Of a DNA stretch of 64,000 nucleotides, positions 37,619 to 50,414 are shown piece by piece (the first letter of the stretch is position 1; each line of letters begins with the position of its first letter). Source of the DNA: Varanus komodoensis (Eukaryota; Chordata; Lepidosauria; Squamata; Varanidae); contig NW_025335317.1 in assembly GCF_004798865.1 (NCBI RefSeq), positions 23,390,043 through 23,454,042 of the forward strand, read 5' to 3'. A program made the translations under genes and the position numbers. The notes beneath the pieces are model-generated. The model did no database searches and was not told where the DNA came from. It was given only the letters and a program-made list of their open reading frames with translations.

Positions 37619-39519
37619 ATCCACAAGAAGGCCCCTTTCCTCTTTCAAGGTCATTTTTTAAAATTAGCATATCAATTGGAGTTCAGCTAAAACTTTCCAG
37701 AAGGCACTCTGAAAAAAAATGATGGAAATACTTCATTTCCTCACACCTTCATGTTTCTCCAAATACTTGTCCACCTGTTTTTCTATAGGAACAGCTATTT
37801 CATCTGCACACACAATGCCCCCAAGTGGCATTAGGCCCAGGGCATTATGGGCAGTGCAAAATGGGAGTTAACCAACTCCCATTGATGGGAGTTAATGCTA
37901 ACAAAATCACTGCTACTGCTGCTGCTGCTACTTGCAATGTCATCCCCCTTTCCACCTGCAAAAAGGAAAAAAAAAACTTCAGGAAGAATCTGTACAATTG
38001 CCACTGCTAATAGTTACATCCTGAAAATTTCTCCTTCCCACTCAAGAAATTTGGAGAAATTATTCTCTCGGTTTTTCTTTCTGTCGATAGTGCAGAGGCT
38101 GTCCAAGGGGCATTCGCATGCATCTAGAATAGAACGATCCAATTCTGTTATACTAAGATCCATTTATGTGCCTCCTCCCCCCACCCCAACTCTGATTATG
38201 CACTTCTGTTTATATTTCAGGTCCATAGTGAGCGACATGGAAAGCCTGGCCATAGACCAGCAAGCAAATTTAATTTACAAGTGATTATCCAGGAACAAAT
38301 TCTACCAAAAAAAGAAAAATCCACCCTTTGCACAGATCCAGCAATCAGAAGATCCTGCCATTCTGCAGACAATTCACAAAGTGCTATTCAGCCGAATGAT
38401 AAGGTAAATTAGTTTGGGTTAAAATGCTGAACTTCTTTTTAAAAAGAAAAAATAACATTATTCTAGCTGTCCAATTTTGAAATGATATCCTTCTCACCTT
38501 GGGCAATTTATTCAAGTCCACCGTGGGCTTTTGTAAACATATGTTACTTGTGTAGACAGTGAGCTGCAATGACCTAGCTATCTGACCAAAGGGCTACCTG
38601 GAGGAGAGAGATAGGGCCAGTTAAAGTTTAACCACAGAACTGTAAACCAACCTGGGTTTGCTGAACCTTTGGAGTTTGATATGATGATTGGGGAATAACC
38701 TGAGTGACACGTCGCAAATTCAGCATAATCAAGGAGAACCTTTCCAGGTGGTGGTGTCTGAAATTGCTCAGGTACAGTTTCTCTGTACTGTTTCCCCTGT
38801 TGATCATTTTCTAAAACTAGGATATATGGTTGTGAATGTTTCCTACACAGGAATTTGTGAAGGGGGTCTTAATCTCAGCTCCTTTTGAACAAAAAGAGGC
38901 ATTTGAAATGTCAAAATGCCATGTCTAGTTTTGCAACTTCTGGGATGTAGACGAGGACACTATCTGTGATAGTGCATTTGCTATACAAGTTTCTCTGGTG
39001 CTGGTAATAATTCTGTAATGCTGGTGCTGTAAGGCTGTGTCGGAGAAAGTGGAATGTGGCTTTTATCCTGGTTTTGATATGGTCAATTTGTGAGACGGAC
39101 GACTATTGGAGGGTTGACTTTTTACTGCTTAACTGGTTTTCATGGTTTGCCTTCTCTTGTTTTTCACTGATAACTGAAGATAACAAATTCAGATCATGCT
39201 TCTGGTTTAGATGAAAGACGGTGAGGTAAAACAGCACTGAGAGGAAAAATGGTTGCTTTGTTTTATAAAGAGAGGGAAGTCAAGGAGGTGTCTTGTCTTC
39301 TTCATCATCTTCTTCCTCCGATTCCCACTGGATTTGTTAAAGCACAACTTGCTGAGGCTAATCATTACATGTGTCTAAATGTTTCACTTACAAAATAGCT
39401 GGTCTTTATAATGCACCTTATTCTTAGTTCATATCTGCATCCATAGCCATCTAGTTTACAAACAATCACCTCTTCTAGCTAGCCAAGGTTTAGGTTTATA
39501 TTACCCTCCCAAGTGTTGC

Positions 39520-39546
39520 ATTCAAGTGCATTCAATGCACTTGAAT
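39520..39546. repeat. Perfect 13-bp palindrome
   Basis: ATTCAAGTGCATT, a single C, then AATGCACTTGAAT. A near-perfect cruciform with a one-base spacer. Confidence 0.8.
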
Positions 39547-40014
39547 TTAAAAGGAGGGAATGTGAAACAAGATGCAACCAGCAGTCTTTTTCAATCGTAG
39601 AGGATTAGTTCTAGCCTCACACAGGTCTTCTTCAGATCTCAAAAAGATGAGGTAAAACCAAAATACACTAGATAATCCATGTTAAATTACCCATGTTTCA
39701 GCACTTCTTGGGAATGGGATAGTAGTAGACATACCTGTAATTGAGAAACAAGGAGCAAGACAATGCACAGGATTGTGCTTTGAGAATGGTCTAAGGTGGA
39801 TTGTTGCAATGAGCCATAAACCCTAAAGCCAGCCAGTCTATTCAGACAATTAATTGTTGTCCGGTTGAATTATGAGTGTGTCTCTCAAGGCCACCCTTTG
39901 AGGTTGATGTATATTATCCCTTTGAAAGCAAGGGCTAGAAGAGAATAAAGTTATTTGTGTGACTGATACAATAGCACTACAAAATTGATTTTACATAACT
40001 TAGGATTTTGGATG

Positions 40015-40054
40015 GTGTGTGTGTGTGCATGTACACAGAGAGAGAGAGAGAGAG
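40015..40054. repeat. (GT)n and (AG)n microsatellites
   Basis: GT run 40015-40027, a short spacer, then AG run 40037-40054. Confidence 0.85.
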
Positions 40055-42212
40055 CAAATGAGAGAAGATTTGTACTTTGTCTTAATCTTGCCTCTTTGTA
40101 TTACAGATTATTTTTCTCTGAAGTTGTAGCAACAGAGGTAGCCAAAGACAATATGTAGCCATGCCATTCCCAAAGCTACATTTATTTATCTCATATTATG
40201 CCTTTAAAAGTCAGAGTACATGATTTTATTTTAAAGTATTTTGGGTCACATTTGGGGTGACTCTTTAAAGGCAGCCCACGAGACCTAAAACACTGCAACA
40301 ATAAATATCAGAATTAATTAAAAGTAGTGACAGTAGTAAAAGAAAATGCAGAAATGACCATGTTGGCCATGAGAAATATCCCTTCATCCATATTTGGTGA
40401 ACACCTTTATTAGGTTGATGGAAGATCACAAAACAGAATGCAAGCTTTTGAGCTCTACAGAACTCTTCAGAAGGCAAGCAGGCAAAGCAAAAGGGGAGGA
40501 GAGCAGCTGATGTCCAAGCCAGGGGTCTGCATCTCGTTACAGCCTTAAGATGGAATGTGGAAATAGGCTGTCGACATTCAGATATCCCATCACCAAAGCA
40601 CCAAAGCCCAAAGCCATTCTTGTCAAAACCTTCAGCAGAGGCTCTCTGAATTAAATACAGGGATTTATTTCACCACACTGAATCAAATGCACCCTGTGAC
40701 AATTTTCATTGTTTGCACATAGCTCTGTGACAGAGAAAGATGACAGGTGATTTTCAGAGAAGCAGCTGGGTTCGTTTCTGTGTTGTTGCAGGAAAAACAG
40801 CAACAATGAAAACTAAGAGATCTTTGGCACCTTTAAGGCTAACACATTTCTTCTGACATAAGTATTCATGGGAGTAGAGTCTACTTCACCAGATGCTATG
40901 AGCGTTACTGAGAGTGTACAGTAGCTATGCATGGAGGTGGGGTAACTAAACAGTAATGTTGAAAGGGAATTAAATGCAGAGAGTACCAATAGTGACAATC
41001 GTTTTTATGAAAGCGAAACAGAGAGAGGTGTAATAGAGATAGAATACTGTTCCTTGGGATACACAGAGGCAATTCCTTTTTGGACCTTTCTCACAGAATC
41101 AGAAATGTTTTTTCTTCAAGTGGGATCTTCTGACTTCCAACTTAACTTCTCCCTGCACTTAAGAAAATGGCAGTGAGGTAAAAGACAGAGCTAATGGATA
41201 TGAACTGACGGCCTGGTCCCAGTCTTACCCTGAGACAAAACCTAGAAACCAAGTAAATTTTGCTCAAGACCAATGAATATTTATTTACTTACATTGACAG
41301 AGAAGTTAGAGTGGTAAGAACTCCATTTATCATGGAATCTAGTCTATGAAGTGTTCAGAAATCGTTCACCTGTGGTACTTCTGTTCCACATTCAGTTCAC
41401 TGAAAGATGAAAGACCTGTTTCTTGACTTGTTTCCAAGCATATTGTTCCACAGTTTTTCAACATGGCTACAAATGTGTCCAGCAACTCGGTATTTTAAAG
41501 TGAATTGGTGGATTGAGCTGCAGGAGACAAACACCATTTTTCTTATCTTATTCATAGAAACAGTAACTAGGCTTCCAGAGAGTGCTGCTAACAAGCAGCC
41601 TCCACAAGCAAAAGCACAGCTGGAGGGAAAGGTGATACACTAGAAACGTGTGTTTCCATCAGATTAAGAAATTCCATGATCGTTATCTTTGCAGTGTTCA
41701 CTGATCTTTGAACAGTGAAGACAATTGTGCCTCTAGATGAGGCCAGATGCAGGAAAGACACCGCTTGGTATTTAATGGTGAGATATGATGAATCGAATGG
41801 TCTCAGCTAGATCGTCAAACGGTACTGAGAACCAACCACGGAAATAAGGGTGTGACATTCAGCATGGCTTATTGAGCTAGCAATTTTGCTGGCACTGATA
41901 TTACTGTTTGCCCATGGTGCTGCAAAGTAAAAGGAGGAGTCAATAACTAATTATGCCCCAAGAGGAAGAGACATAGCAGTGTGTGGAGGAGATCCTTGTT
42001 TCAAGATCTGGCTTTTCCCATTCAAATGATCTCAGATATGAATCAATGCTGGACGGATAAAACAAAACAGTTAAATGCAGAATTCTTTATGTATTGTTGC
42101 GAAAAATATAAGCCACCTCCCAGCAAGTAGGAGAATGCTACCCTGAATAAGAAGCCATTTTTCACAGTTTGCTAGCTGCATGCTTTTACACTGAGGGTGT
42201 ATAAGTAGAAAG

Positions 42213-42312
42213 AGAAGTGTGGTACAGTGGTAAAAGTGCTGGTCTTACAACAGGGCGGTACCAGACTGACGTATATGCTCAACCATGAAATTCCAGCCAG
42301 TCACTGGGCATA
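42213..42312 (+). mobile_element. tRNA-derived SINE head, decayed
   Basis: AAGTGTGGTACAGTGGTAAA resembles the head and A box of the SINE at 46943, followed by a degenerate B-box region and CCAGCCAGTCACTGGGC (compare GGGCCAGTCAC at 47037). The 3' half is lost. Confidence 0.45.
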
Positions 42313-42885
42313 TTCACACATCACAACAACCCACCTTGCAAATAATCTGCACAGTGTGAGTTGTTTATGAAGCAGCACCCTGCGCACCTGACTGGTGATG
42401 TGTGAGTTGTCCACCTCACTTCCTTACCCTTTGCTCCTCTTGTGGGTATTCCCAAAATGATTACCTGTCCTTTTGTGCTTGTCGTCACTTTTTCCCTTGA
42501 TGGTGAGATGGAATGGAGATCACTTTTCATGATCTCTGAACTGACAGCCAGTTAAAGTCCTTCCAACAGTGACCAGCGCTTCATCACTTTTTTTTTTTTA
42601 AATGCACCCAAATGTATGTAGATACTTTTGTAATTCCTTTCTTAGTCAGACTTAGACAAGGGTGGAAGGGTGCCCTTGAGGGAAGTCCCCTTGGGCCATA
42701 TCATGGGAGGTGTCTGTTGTCCCAGAGCAGCCACACCAACAACATGCATTGACCCAGACAGGTTGCATACTTTGCTTCCCTCTGACAGCTGTCAAGAGGC
42801 AAGCTGTTGAAGTAAAGCAAAACCGCAACTGATCTTTGCTCAACCCCTTTGGGGTGAGATCCTCTGATTTTGTTAAAAATCCCAC

Positions 42886-43125
42886 CTTTTACAGCCATCC
42901 AGAGTGGTGACCATCACTACATCTTGTGGTGGTAAATTTCATGATCCATGATGCATTGTGGGAAGTGCTTCCTTTTCTCTCCCAGCTTTGTGGAATGACC
43001 TGGGTTCAGGTATTATGAGAGAGGGAGAAAGGTGCATCCTTAGCCACTTCCTCCACCCGACGCATAATTTTATTGTCCCTCCCCCCACTTATTTGTCTTT
43101 TTATAAAGCTTCCTTTCTTTTAGAT
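42886..43125 (-). mobile_element. L3/CR1-type LINE 3' fragment, antisense
   Basis: The + strand reads ACAGCCATCCAGAGTGGTGA, CCATCACTACATCTTG, TTATGAGAGAGGGAGAAAGG and CGACGCATAATTTTATTG. These are the reverse complement of the conserved 3' ORF2/UTR part of the same LINE seen at 773 and 11388. Confidence 0.75.
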
Positions 43126-43458
43126 TGGCAGAGGTGCTGTGGCACAATTGGGAGGTGTACAAATGTGTTAAATGAATACATAAAAAATCTATTTATTGAG
43201 GAACTATATGAAAAGGCATCCCATAAGAGATCTGTTTGTGATTCAGAAGTAGTAAATTAAATCGTTAAAGGCTGCTGCCAATGCAAAGTGCCCACCCAAA
43301 AAAGAAACTGCTGCTGCTTCTCTGCACAGTTTGTTGTTCTGGGCTGGACTTCTTTCATGGCATGTCTCATCTTTAGGAAATAATTCTCACCCTTACACGT
43401 TTTAAATAGGAAGGCCTAGCCACCTAGGAAGGCCTCAGCAGTGATAGGTGGCCTTTAA

Positions 43459-43460
<2 letters not shown>

Positions 43461-43491
<31 letters not shown>

Positions 43492-43504
43492 TGTATGTAT
43501 GTAT
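43461..43504. repeat. (ATGT)11 microsatellite
   Basis: Eleven near-perfect ATGT units. Confidence 0.95.
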
Positions 43505-44325
43505 AAATAATTTTTTAATGTGATTGGGATAATGTGTGTCACCAACTTCAACTGCAAAACAAGTATGCTTCAGCTATCAACTTTTTGTGCGTATGTGGCA
43601 AACGTTGCTTTGGGTAACGAAATGGTCTCAGCAGGGCTCCTCCTTCTCATGCCGATCCAAATAAGCTATATTTGCTCAGTCATTTAGATTCATTTATGTG
43701 TATTGTCTCAAGTTCACTGCTGGATAAAGCTTAGAGATACATTTCCCGAAGAAGGAATTGAATCTATGTCTAGACAAAAGTAGCTTCAATTTGATTTTTT
43801 TAAAATTCTGTGCATGAAGTGATTATGCCTGCATCAAATTTATATGACAAAGCTGGAAGATTAACAGCTGTTTGATGATGATGGTGATGGTGATCTTTTT
43901 AAAAATCTCATTTTGAAAGTGCCTTTGAAAAGGTGCTCTAAATATAACTGGCCAATAGAATTCCTTTTCTAATTGCACAGCACTAGCAATGTAGAGCTGT
44001 AATAGAACTAGTAAACAAGATATTCTAAGTCATCTGATAGTGGCCCATATTTATCCTGTAACAGTTTTACAAACATGGGTAGTTCCCAAAGTTTGATAGA
44101 ATCAGGCTTAGAATAAATGATTTTAGCGAGAATGACAATCACATGGTAATTTTTAAGAGTTAAACTCAGTAAGACCTCAGCCTTGCACTCTGCCAGCCAG
44201 CCTCCAACATGGTGCAGGACACACTCCATGGGCAGGGTGATGCTGCCCTCCCTGAAGAGCCCAAAGTAGGCACCATGACACTGGTGGAAAACTCCATCAG
44301 CATTGAACAAGGGCAAGCAACCGAA

Positions 44326-44404
44326 AGTCCTTCAGATGTCTGGGACTACAACTCCCAGACAGCAGGGACTGTAGAAGCTGTAGTTCAAAACATCTAGAAT
44401 AGGC
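44326..44404. repeat. Palindromic 'GGACTACAACTCCCAG' repeat
   Basis: CTTCAGATGTCTGGGACTAC, AACTCCCAGACAG and CTGTAGTTCAAAACATCTAG form facing arms around a short centre. This is the best preserved of the palindromic elements of this type in the window. Confidence 0.5.
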
Positions 44405-45297
44405 ATACCACTGAGTGTGTTTCTGTAGTGAATGGGAAGTAGATGGGGGCAAATCTGTTCCCCCAAAAACATGCCCATCTGCACTTGCCTTTGACCTGCA
44501 TATGCTGGCAGGGCTTCAGAAACGGCCAGTCCTCCACCATACCCTTCTCAGGGCCAAACTCCATTTATCTGCTAATCATGGTGACTTTGATGACTTGTGC
44601 AGGTGTGCATAACCTGTGGCACTTGGGGAGAAAACCTTTCCCCCAGCTCATTTTCCCTGAAAATCTGCTTCTCCTTCAAAGGGGTGGGTGGAGAGATTTT
44701 TAAGAGAGGGAAGCATTGCTCTCCAAGAAACTGGAAGCAGCCATATGTCAAGAAGGCATAAATGTGTGTTTTGGGATATGCCTTCCCTGTTGAAGTGGGA
44801 GGTAACAGTGTGGATTCCTCCCATGAAAAAGATTGCCTGAGGAAGCTTCCACCTGAGAGGACTGTACAGCTTCAAATGCTTTAATCCTCAGTCTGGTTCC
44901 TGCCTTGTCTCAAAGCTGGACTAGAAGAAAAGAGCTTCAAGCAAAAGGATGCAGTGAGGTAAAGAAGGTGAAGGGACATAATTCCTCCCTTAACCATGCA
45001 TTTTCTCTTTGTGTAAAAACAGTGGACATCCCCATTCCCTGAATCAGGCAGGTACATGCAGAACCCATCTAGCTGACACAAGCTGGTGTCAAGAGCTGGC
45101 ATTGCCAAGGCCCGTTCCTTATCAGGGGCCCACTCAAGCACTGTTCTTCCTTCTTGTTGTTGGCCCCTGAATCACCTGTCCTCTCTGGGCAAAGGGACAA
45201 GTGAGAGGAGAAGGAACAATAACCCTGCACATCATCAGGAAAGTGGTTCAGACTGGGCATGCAAAGAGCTAAATGAACAGACAGCAGAAAAGGTGAT

Positions 45298-45313
45298 GGG
45301 GGGGGGGGGGGGG
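45298..45313. repeat. Poly-G run (16)
   Basis: Sixteen G in a row. Confidence 0.85.
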
Positions 45314-45677
45314 CACGAGGAGCCATGAGGGGTCATTGTAAGCATGTTGGCCAAGAGCTCTCCTACACATGGAGTGAGAGTCGACTCTTCTGTCCCGCCT
45401 GGCTTCACCCCAGTGGCACCTGGAGGCTCTCATGTTGGTGGGGCCCTCACCCATTCGGATTGATAGGAGCAATCCATGGTACTCCACAGTGATGAACTTT
45501 TGAGATGGAGTTCAACACCATGAGGGCTTCTTTAAACCTCCTGTAAAGCTGAGAAGAAAAGCTTCAGTGGAGAAGGTGCCCTGGCCTCCCCTGCTCCACC
45601 CACAGCTATCACAATCACTAACCTTGTTTAACCATGTTAAATTATCCTTTAGTGGAAGCTGTTCTACCTTTTCTCTC

Positions 45678-45714
45678 TCACACACAAATGTGTGTGTGTG
45701 TGTGGGGGGGGGGG
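45678..45714. repeat. (CA)n/(TG)n with poly-G
   Basis: A CA run, AAA, a TG run and a poly-G run in succession; CA and TG arms can pair. Confidence 0.8.
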
Positions 45715-46942
45715 TTATATGTATATCTCTCTGAAACTTCAGAGACTACCTAGGTTTACATAGCTGCTATTAGACAAATGCTACCTATTATACATATGCT
45801 GTAAGCTGATTGGTGTCACCTTGTTGTTTAGTTTTCATTTTTTTGCAGTGGAAAATTGAAACTTCAATTTCCTCCTCATGTGTGTGTGTGTGTATGTGTG
45901 TTGAAGAATAGATATTCCTACTTTTTCTCCATTTTCCACAGATTATTTAGGGAGGACAAATGGGGGACTGCCAGAATTTTTATTCATTTATTTCCTGTAT
46001 TTTTAAATTCTACTTTACAGGCAACTGTTGTCTTTCAGAGTAGCCCATTATCAATTTAAAGTGTGAGACAATTGTGCCAGTAGAAATGACTTATGATAAT
46101 GGTAATAAGCCAAGGCTAGTCAGAATGACACAATAGATAACCCACCCAGAGTGCTTGTACCCTGGTCACTCTTGATTGTGATGCTTAATGCTGAGCACCT
46201 GAGCGGGGTCTAAGCCCATTCCATTATCTTGGCACATTAAAATGATCTTGTGAAGTAGATAAGTGTTATCCCCACATTCAAGGTGGGACATGAGGCTAAA
46301 CTTCTGTGGCTTGCCCACAGCAGCATCCTCGTTTGTCTTTTTAATTTTTATTTTAATGATGCAAGTGACCACCAATGCTGTATTTGACTTGGCTCAGGAT
46401 CTTAAGCTTATCATTCTGGTCACAGGACAAAAGCTGAAATACTGAGAATGGAATGTGAAGATGTAGCAATTTCCAAACTGCCATCTGCTTAGAACAGAGG
46501 CCAGTTGCCTAGTCTAGGTTGCCCCCACCCCCTTGCTTGGGGCAAGTTCACCCCAGCAAATTCATTTGGGGTATAACCCAAGAGGTCTAGATACATGTCT
46601 GAAGCAGCTGTTGAACATCAGAGTGCTGGATAAGCTGATTGCCCTGATAGGGATGGTGCCAAACTCTAGTGCTGGGGCAGATGAGTTCGGAAACAAATTC
46701 CCACAGAGTCAGAAGATAACGAGGCAAAGATGGCAGGTGGATTGGACCCAGCTTGTCCTTCAACAGTGCTACCTACTATTTGTTTCTGTCCCCAGCCTTT
46801 AACTAAATATATCAACCTATAAGGCAGCCTACTGAGCAGGATTGTCAGGTATTCTAACTGAAAGGGACAGTCCTCTGTTTGGAGGTGTTCTTTATTCGAT
46901 AGGCGCCCAGCCCATGCCTCACTGAAAATCAAAGAACCATAA

Positions 46943-47178
46943 GCAGTGTGGTGTAGTGGCTAAGAGCCTGGGACTGGGACTCAGACGAACTGGGTTCTAG
47001 TCCCCGCTCAGCCATGGAGCCAACTGGGTGACTTTGGGCCAGTCACAGACTCTCAGCCCAACCTACCTCACAGGGTTGTTGTTGTGGGGAGAAGATGGAG
47101 GAGGAGAATGATGTAAGCTGCCTTGAGCCCTTCGTAGGAAAAAGGCAGGATATAAATTGAAAAATAAATAAATAAGAA
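46943..47178 (+). mobile_element. tRNA-derived SINE, full length
   Basis: The head GCAGTGTGGTGTAGTGGCTA contains the A box. CTGGGTTCTAGTCCCCGC contains a B box. The body carries TGACTTTGGGCCAGTCACAG and CCTACCTCACAGGGTTGTTG, then GATGTAAGCTGCC, AGGATATAAATTG and an (AAAT)n tail. It is the best preserved SINE of the window, about 235 bp, and serves as reference for the decayed copies at 2612, 8560, 42213 and 61917. The family name is not assigned. Confidence 0.85.
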
Positions 47179-48416
47179 GGGAGAACAGGCCTTGGAATGG
47201 CCCATCAAGCATCAATACCCATGGGCTGCATGTTGCCCACTCTTGGCTTTGGTGAACATGTGAGCTGAGCAGTTTCCAGCCCTGATACCATGAGCATTAC
47301 GTAGCTCCCCTCCCCGGCATCCACATGGACAGCTGTAGCCATAGAGGCCTCCATATAAGCCCACATTATCAGGGTTATGGATGGACAAAGACCCCCCTCT
47401 CTAGCCATTTGAACTGTGCACATGAATACCAGAGGAAAGGGCTATTCTGAGTGGTACCTCCCCCAACCTGCAGCACACCCTAAGTAGAAAGCCCAAATAA
47501 GGCCCCTGTAAACAGGAGTGTAGAGTAGTGTTGATACAGCTGCAAACCAGCTCTAATTTTCCTCCAAAGACCTATGCATGTGTACTCCTTTGTGTGTGTC
47601 TGTTCTAGCATGGAACTTTGTAGTACAAATACCTTGAGTAGCTACTACCTAAATGTTTAGCAACAAATGAGGTTTACAGTATAGCGAAATATTTTAACCT
47701 GCAGTAGAATGCCATGATTGTATTTACAAGAGGTGGACTTGTCTTTGAATGAGATCGTGGCACCTTTACTCCCTTTTTAATTCCCTTTTTTCTGTTGCTC
47801 TTGATATGTGATTTGGATTCCTCTGAAGCCATATTGAGGACAGGCATGTTTATCTAATATACTGTCACAATATAACATGGCACTTGTCATTTAAAGTAAA
47901 AGCAGTCATTCTGCTAGCTTATCAAAGCAATCCTGTTGCAATAAGCACCTATTCAAAGAACCACTAAGCGGAATAATTTGTGTCCATTCACTGGGAATGA
48001 AAATCACAAACACATCATCTTCTTTTGGTGGGGGGAATTACTACAGAATACAGATAGTGAAACAACGTTCAGCTTCATTTTGATTTTGGTCTTTGAACAC
48101 TAAGGACAAATTCACTCAGCCAGCAGCTGTTGAGTGGAAATATGGCAGATGAGCAGTGGTACTACTGTTCCTAGATTGTACAAGTCCTACAGTTTGCACA
48201 GTAAGTTGCACCCCGAGTCTGTTAATGATTTCTTGCATGAGAGTTCACAAAGCTCTTCTGGAATGCCGAGGCACTTGCTTGATTCCCTTTGCTTCATGCA
48301 GATGTTTGGCCTTCTAGTTTGCTTGTGGGATTCATGCAGAGCAACTTCACTGATATTATGGAGCTTTCCTTTACAGAACTATTAATTTACTTAATTTATC
48401 TCAAATTTGATTGCAG
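47179..48416. other. Region just upstream of the first coding exon
   Basis: No repeat recognised. It is AT-rich towards 48416 and ends in a plausible splice acceptor, so most of it is probably A1CF intron. Confidence 0.5.
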
Positions 48417-48462
48417 TGAGCACCCCATAATTAACCTGATTTTTTGGTGATAATCACTCACA
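48417..48462 (+). other. A1CF: A1CF 5' UTR part of the first coding exon
   Basis: A plausible acceptor (TTGATTGCAG, ending at 48416) lies 46 bases before the start codon. A second possible acceptor (CTTTACAG) ends at about 48376. An in-frame TAA at 48451-48453 closes the frame just upstream of the ATG, so translation cannot begin further 5' in this exon. Mammalian A1CF has several non-coding exons upstream; I could not identify them here without transcript data, so the promoter position is unknown. Confidence 0.5.
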
Positions 48463-48561
48463 ATGGAATCAAATCAAAAATCCAGGGATGGATTGGCCGG
48501 CACACAGAAAGAAGCTGCCCTCCGCACATTAATTCAGCGCACAGGATATAGTTTGATTCAG
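48463..48561 (+). CDS. A1CF: A1CF coding exon 1 (N-terminal tail)
   Basis: This exon encodes 33 residues beginning MESNQKSRDGLAGTQKEAAL and ending QRTGYSLIQ, close to the mammalian A1CF N-terminus. The start is well supported: an in-frame stop sits 12 bases upstream, there is A at -3 and G at +4, and the residues match the family from the first Met. The exon ends CAG|GTAGGA in phase 0. The tail precedes RRM1 and contains the RTGYS motif shared with the paralogue RBM47. No signal peptide or membrane segment is present, as expected for a nucleocytoplasmic RNA-binding protein. Confidence 0.96.
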
Positions 48562-48610
48562 GTAGGAATTTCACTGTGACGTGACTACTCATTTGAAGGT
48601 AAATTAAGCC

Positions 48611-48694
48611 TGCGATCCTAAACACATTTTCTTACAGGCAAATCCCATTCAATTCAATGGGGTCTACTTCCAAGCAGATGTTTACAGGATCCCA
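48611..48694. repeat. Short palindromic repeat in A1CF intron 1
   Basis: TGCGATCCTAAACACATTTT faces GATGTTTACAGGATCCCA around CCCATTCAATTCAATGGGG. This is the classic short inverted repeat of reptile DNA, 50 bases past the exon 1 donor. The core is a near-perfect palindrome. Confidence 0.6.
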
Positions 48695-49990
48695 TGTAAA
48701 TTGCTTAGCCGGGATTTGCTCAGCATCCTCCACAGCTTGTTATTTCCTAAGTAAATGATCTCATTATTGGGTTTTGGCTTTCTTTTACAGGGTATGCTCA
48801 AAACCTAGACACCTTTGGTTATGGTGCTACATGCAATAGGCGTTTGATTTGCTGCAGTGCTGTGCATCATGAAACCCACAGAATCTTTGGCACATGTCAT
48901 ACAACCCGCAGATAGTTGTCTTAGCCTCTTCCAGGGGGTTTTCACTTCAACAACCTTGCTGAGAAACGGTAGTAGTATTTAATATTAGTTGTGACGAACA
49001 ACTCCCATTAATTTCAATCATTTACTCTGAATAGGCTAACATTGCATAGTACCTAGTCTGAGCAATGGCATCAGCTCAAGTATGGGCTACTGCAATCACA
49101 CAATACTTGAGAAGAATGAATCTCTCCATTTTAGTTTATTTTGTTTGTTTTTCTAGTCCTCAATTCATTCCATCCTGTTTCTGCATCAGTTTGAGACTTC
49201 AGACAACAGCCTGTGTAACAATTTATATGCATTTTATGCACATATCTACTAACATATACATTTTTGTATGTGCTTTTCTTAATATAGACATTTTAAGGGC
49301 TCTTTCCTGAAAGACACTGAACAATACTTATGTTTATTATTTTTTGTACGCTTTCTCTACCAATACGTGCATTGACATTTTCTTTTATCTATGCACATTT
49401 CTATGCATTCTATGTTTTGGAAAAGTTGCAAAATTTGGCTCACATATTGATTCTGGAATTGGCTAAGTTCTTTCTCACCAGAATGCAAATTTAATAAAAT
49501 CTTCCCCCATCCCTATTAAATCCTGGCAGCTAAATGTCCTACCACTTCATGCCATGCTATTTCCACAATCCTTCTTGGAGCCACCAGATTTTTTGCCTCT
49601 GGTGGAAGTTATGAGACATTCCTAAGGAAATAAAGAAGCTGTCAGGGCTTCAAGGAAGTATAGCGTTGAGGCCATGCACCCTGGCCCAGCCTTCTCCTTC
49701 TCCAGCAAAGCTGCCCTTTCCCCACTCAGTTCAGACCTTGCCATATTCAATCAGCGAAGTCTAAAAGAGAGTTTTACAAACATTTGCTTGAATGTAATAG
49801 AACTCATCTCACAATCAAGAACCCTAAGAAAAAAGTCTCCACAATTACATGGGAAGTTCTATTCATGTCCAAAGAAGCACAAGCAGAGAAAGATAGAACC
49901 AGGCAAAGAAACTTAAAGATTAATTTAAAAAGATATGCTATATTGAGATGAACACACACCTCAACATCTCTTTTGTTCTTTTCAACACAG

Positions 49991-50125
49991 GAAAATGGCC
50001 AAAGAAAGTATGGAGGGCCACCACCAGGATGGGATGGACCACCACCAGAACGAGGCTGTGAGATTTTCATTGGAAAATTACCCCGAGACCTCTTTGAAGA
50101 TGAGCTTATACCATTATGTGAAAAA
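49991..50125 (+). CDS. A1CF: A1CF coding exon 2 (start of RRM1)
   Basis: This exon encodes 45 residues, [14 protein letters not shown] through DELIPLCEK, in phase 0 at both ends. The acceptor is TTCAACACAG and the donor AAA|GTAATG. It carries the invariant [14 protein letters not shown] block that links the tail to RRM1, then the RNP2 strand IFIGKL and the first helix, [15 protein letters not shown]. The linker reads DGPPPERG where I recall DAAPPERG in human A1CF; RBM47 also has a Gly-Pro at this point. Together with the next exon it makes one complete RRM. Confidence 0.96.
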
Positions 50126-50414
50126 GTAATGATTTAAATTTAGTAGGTTTTCTTCTCTTGCATATATTTTAAGAATTTATTTGCAAGAAATGTTGATCTC
50201 AAGTCAAAAGGAAAAGTTGTTAAAATGATGAATAGCTATGCTCAGTATCCAACTATCAGGAGTAGGATGGCAAAAAGTCTGAAATGACAGAAGCCCTATG
50301 CATACATGTCAATAAACAATAGGATTTCTGTGATGGAAAATATCATAGGCAGTGATGCCACTGTATGGGAAACAGCCACTGAGCGCCTTAGTGGCTTAAG
50401 CATTTATTCTCTGT

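Larger units (their letters stand above)
34498..42212. other. No recognisable gene
   Basis: Apart from the simple repeats and hairpins listed, this is plain intergenic sequence. It could hide A1CF 5' non-coding exons, which cannot be told from sequence alone. Confidence 0.5.

Noticed and set aside
1-48416. Exons of PRKG1, the gene expected upstream of A1CF in human
   Set aside because: I saw no leucine-zipper or kinase exon sequence on either strand; the neighbour may be further away.
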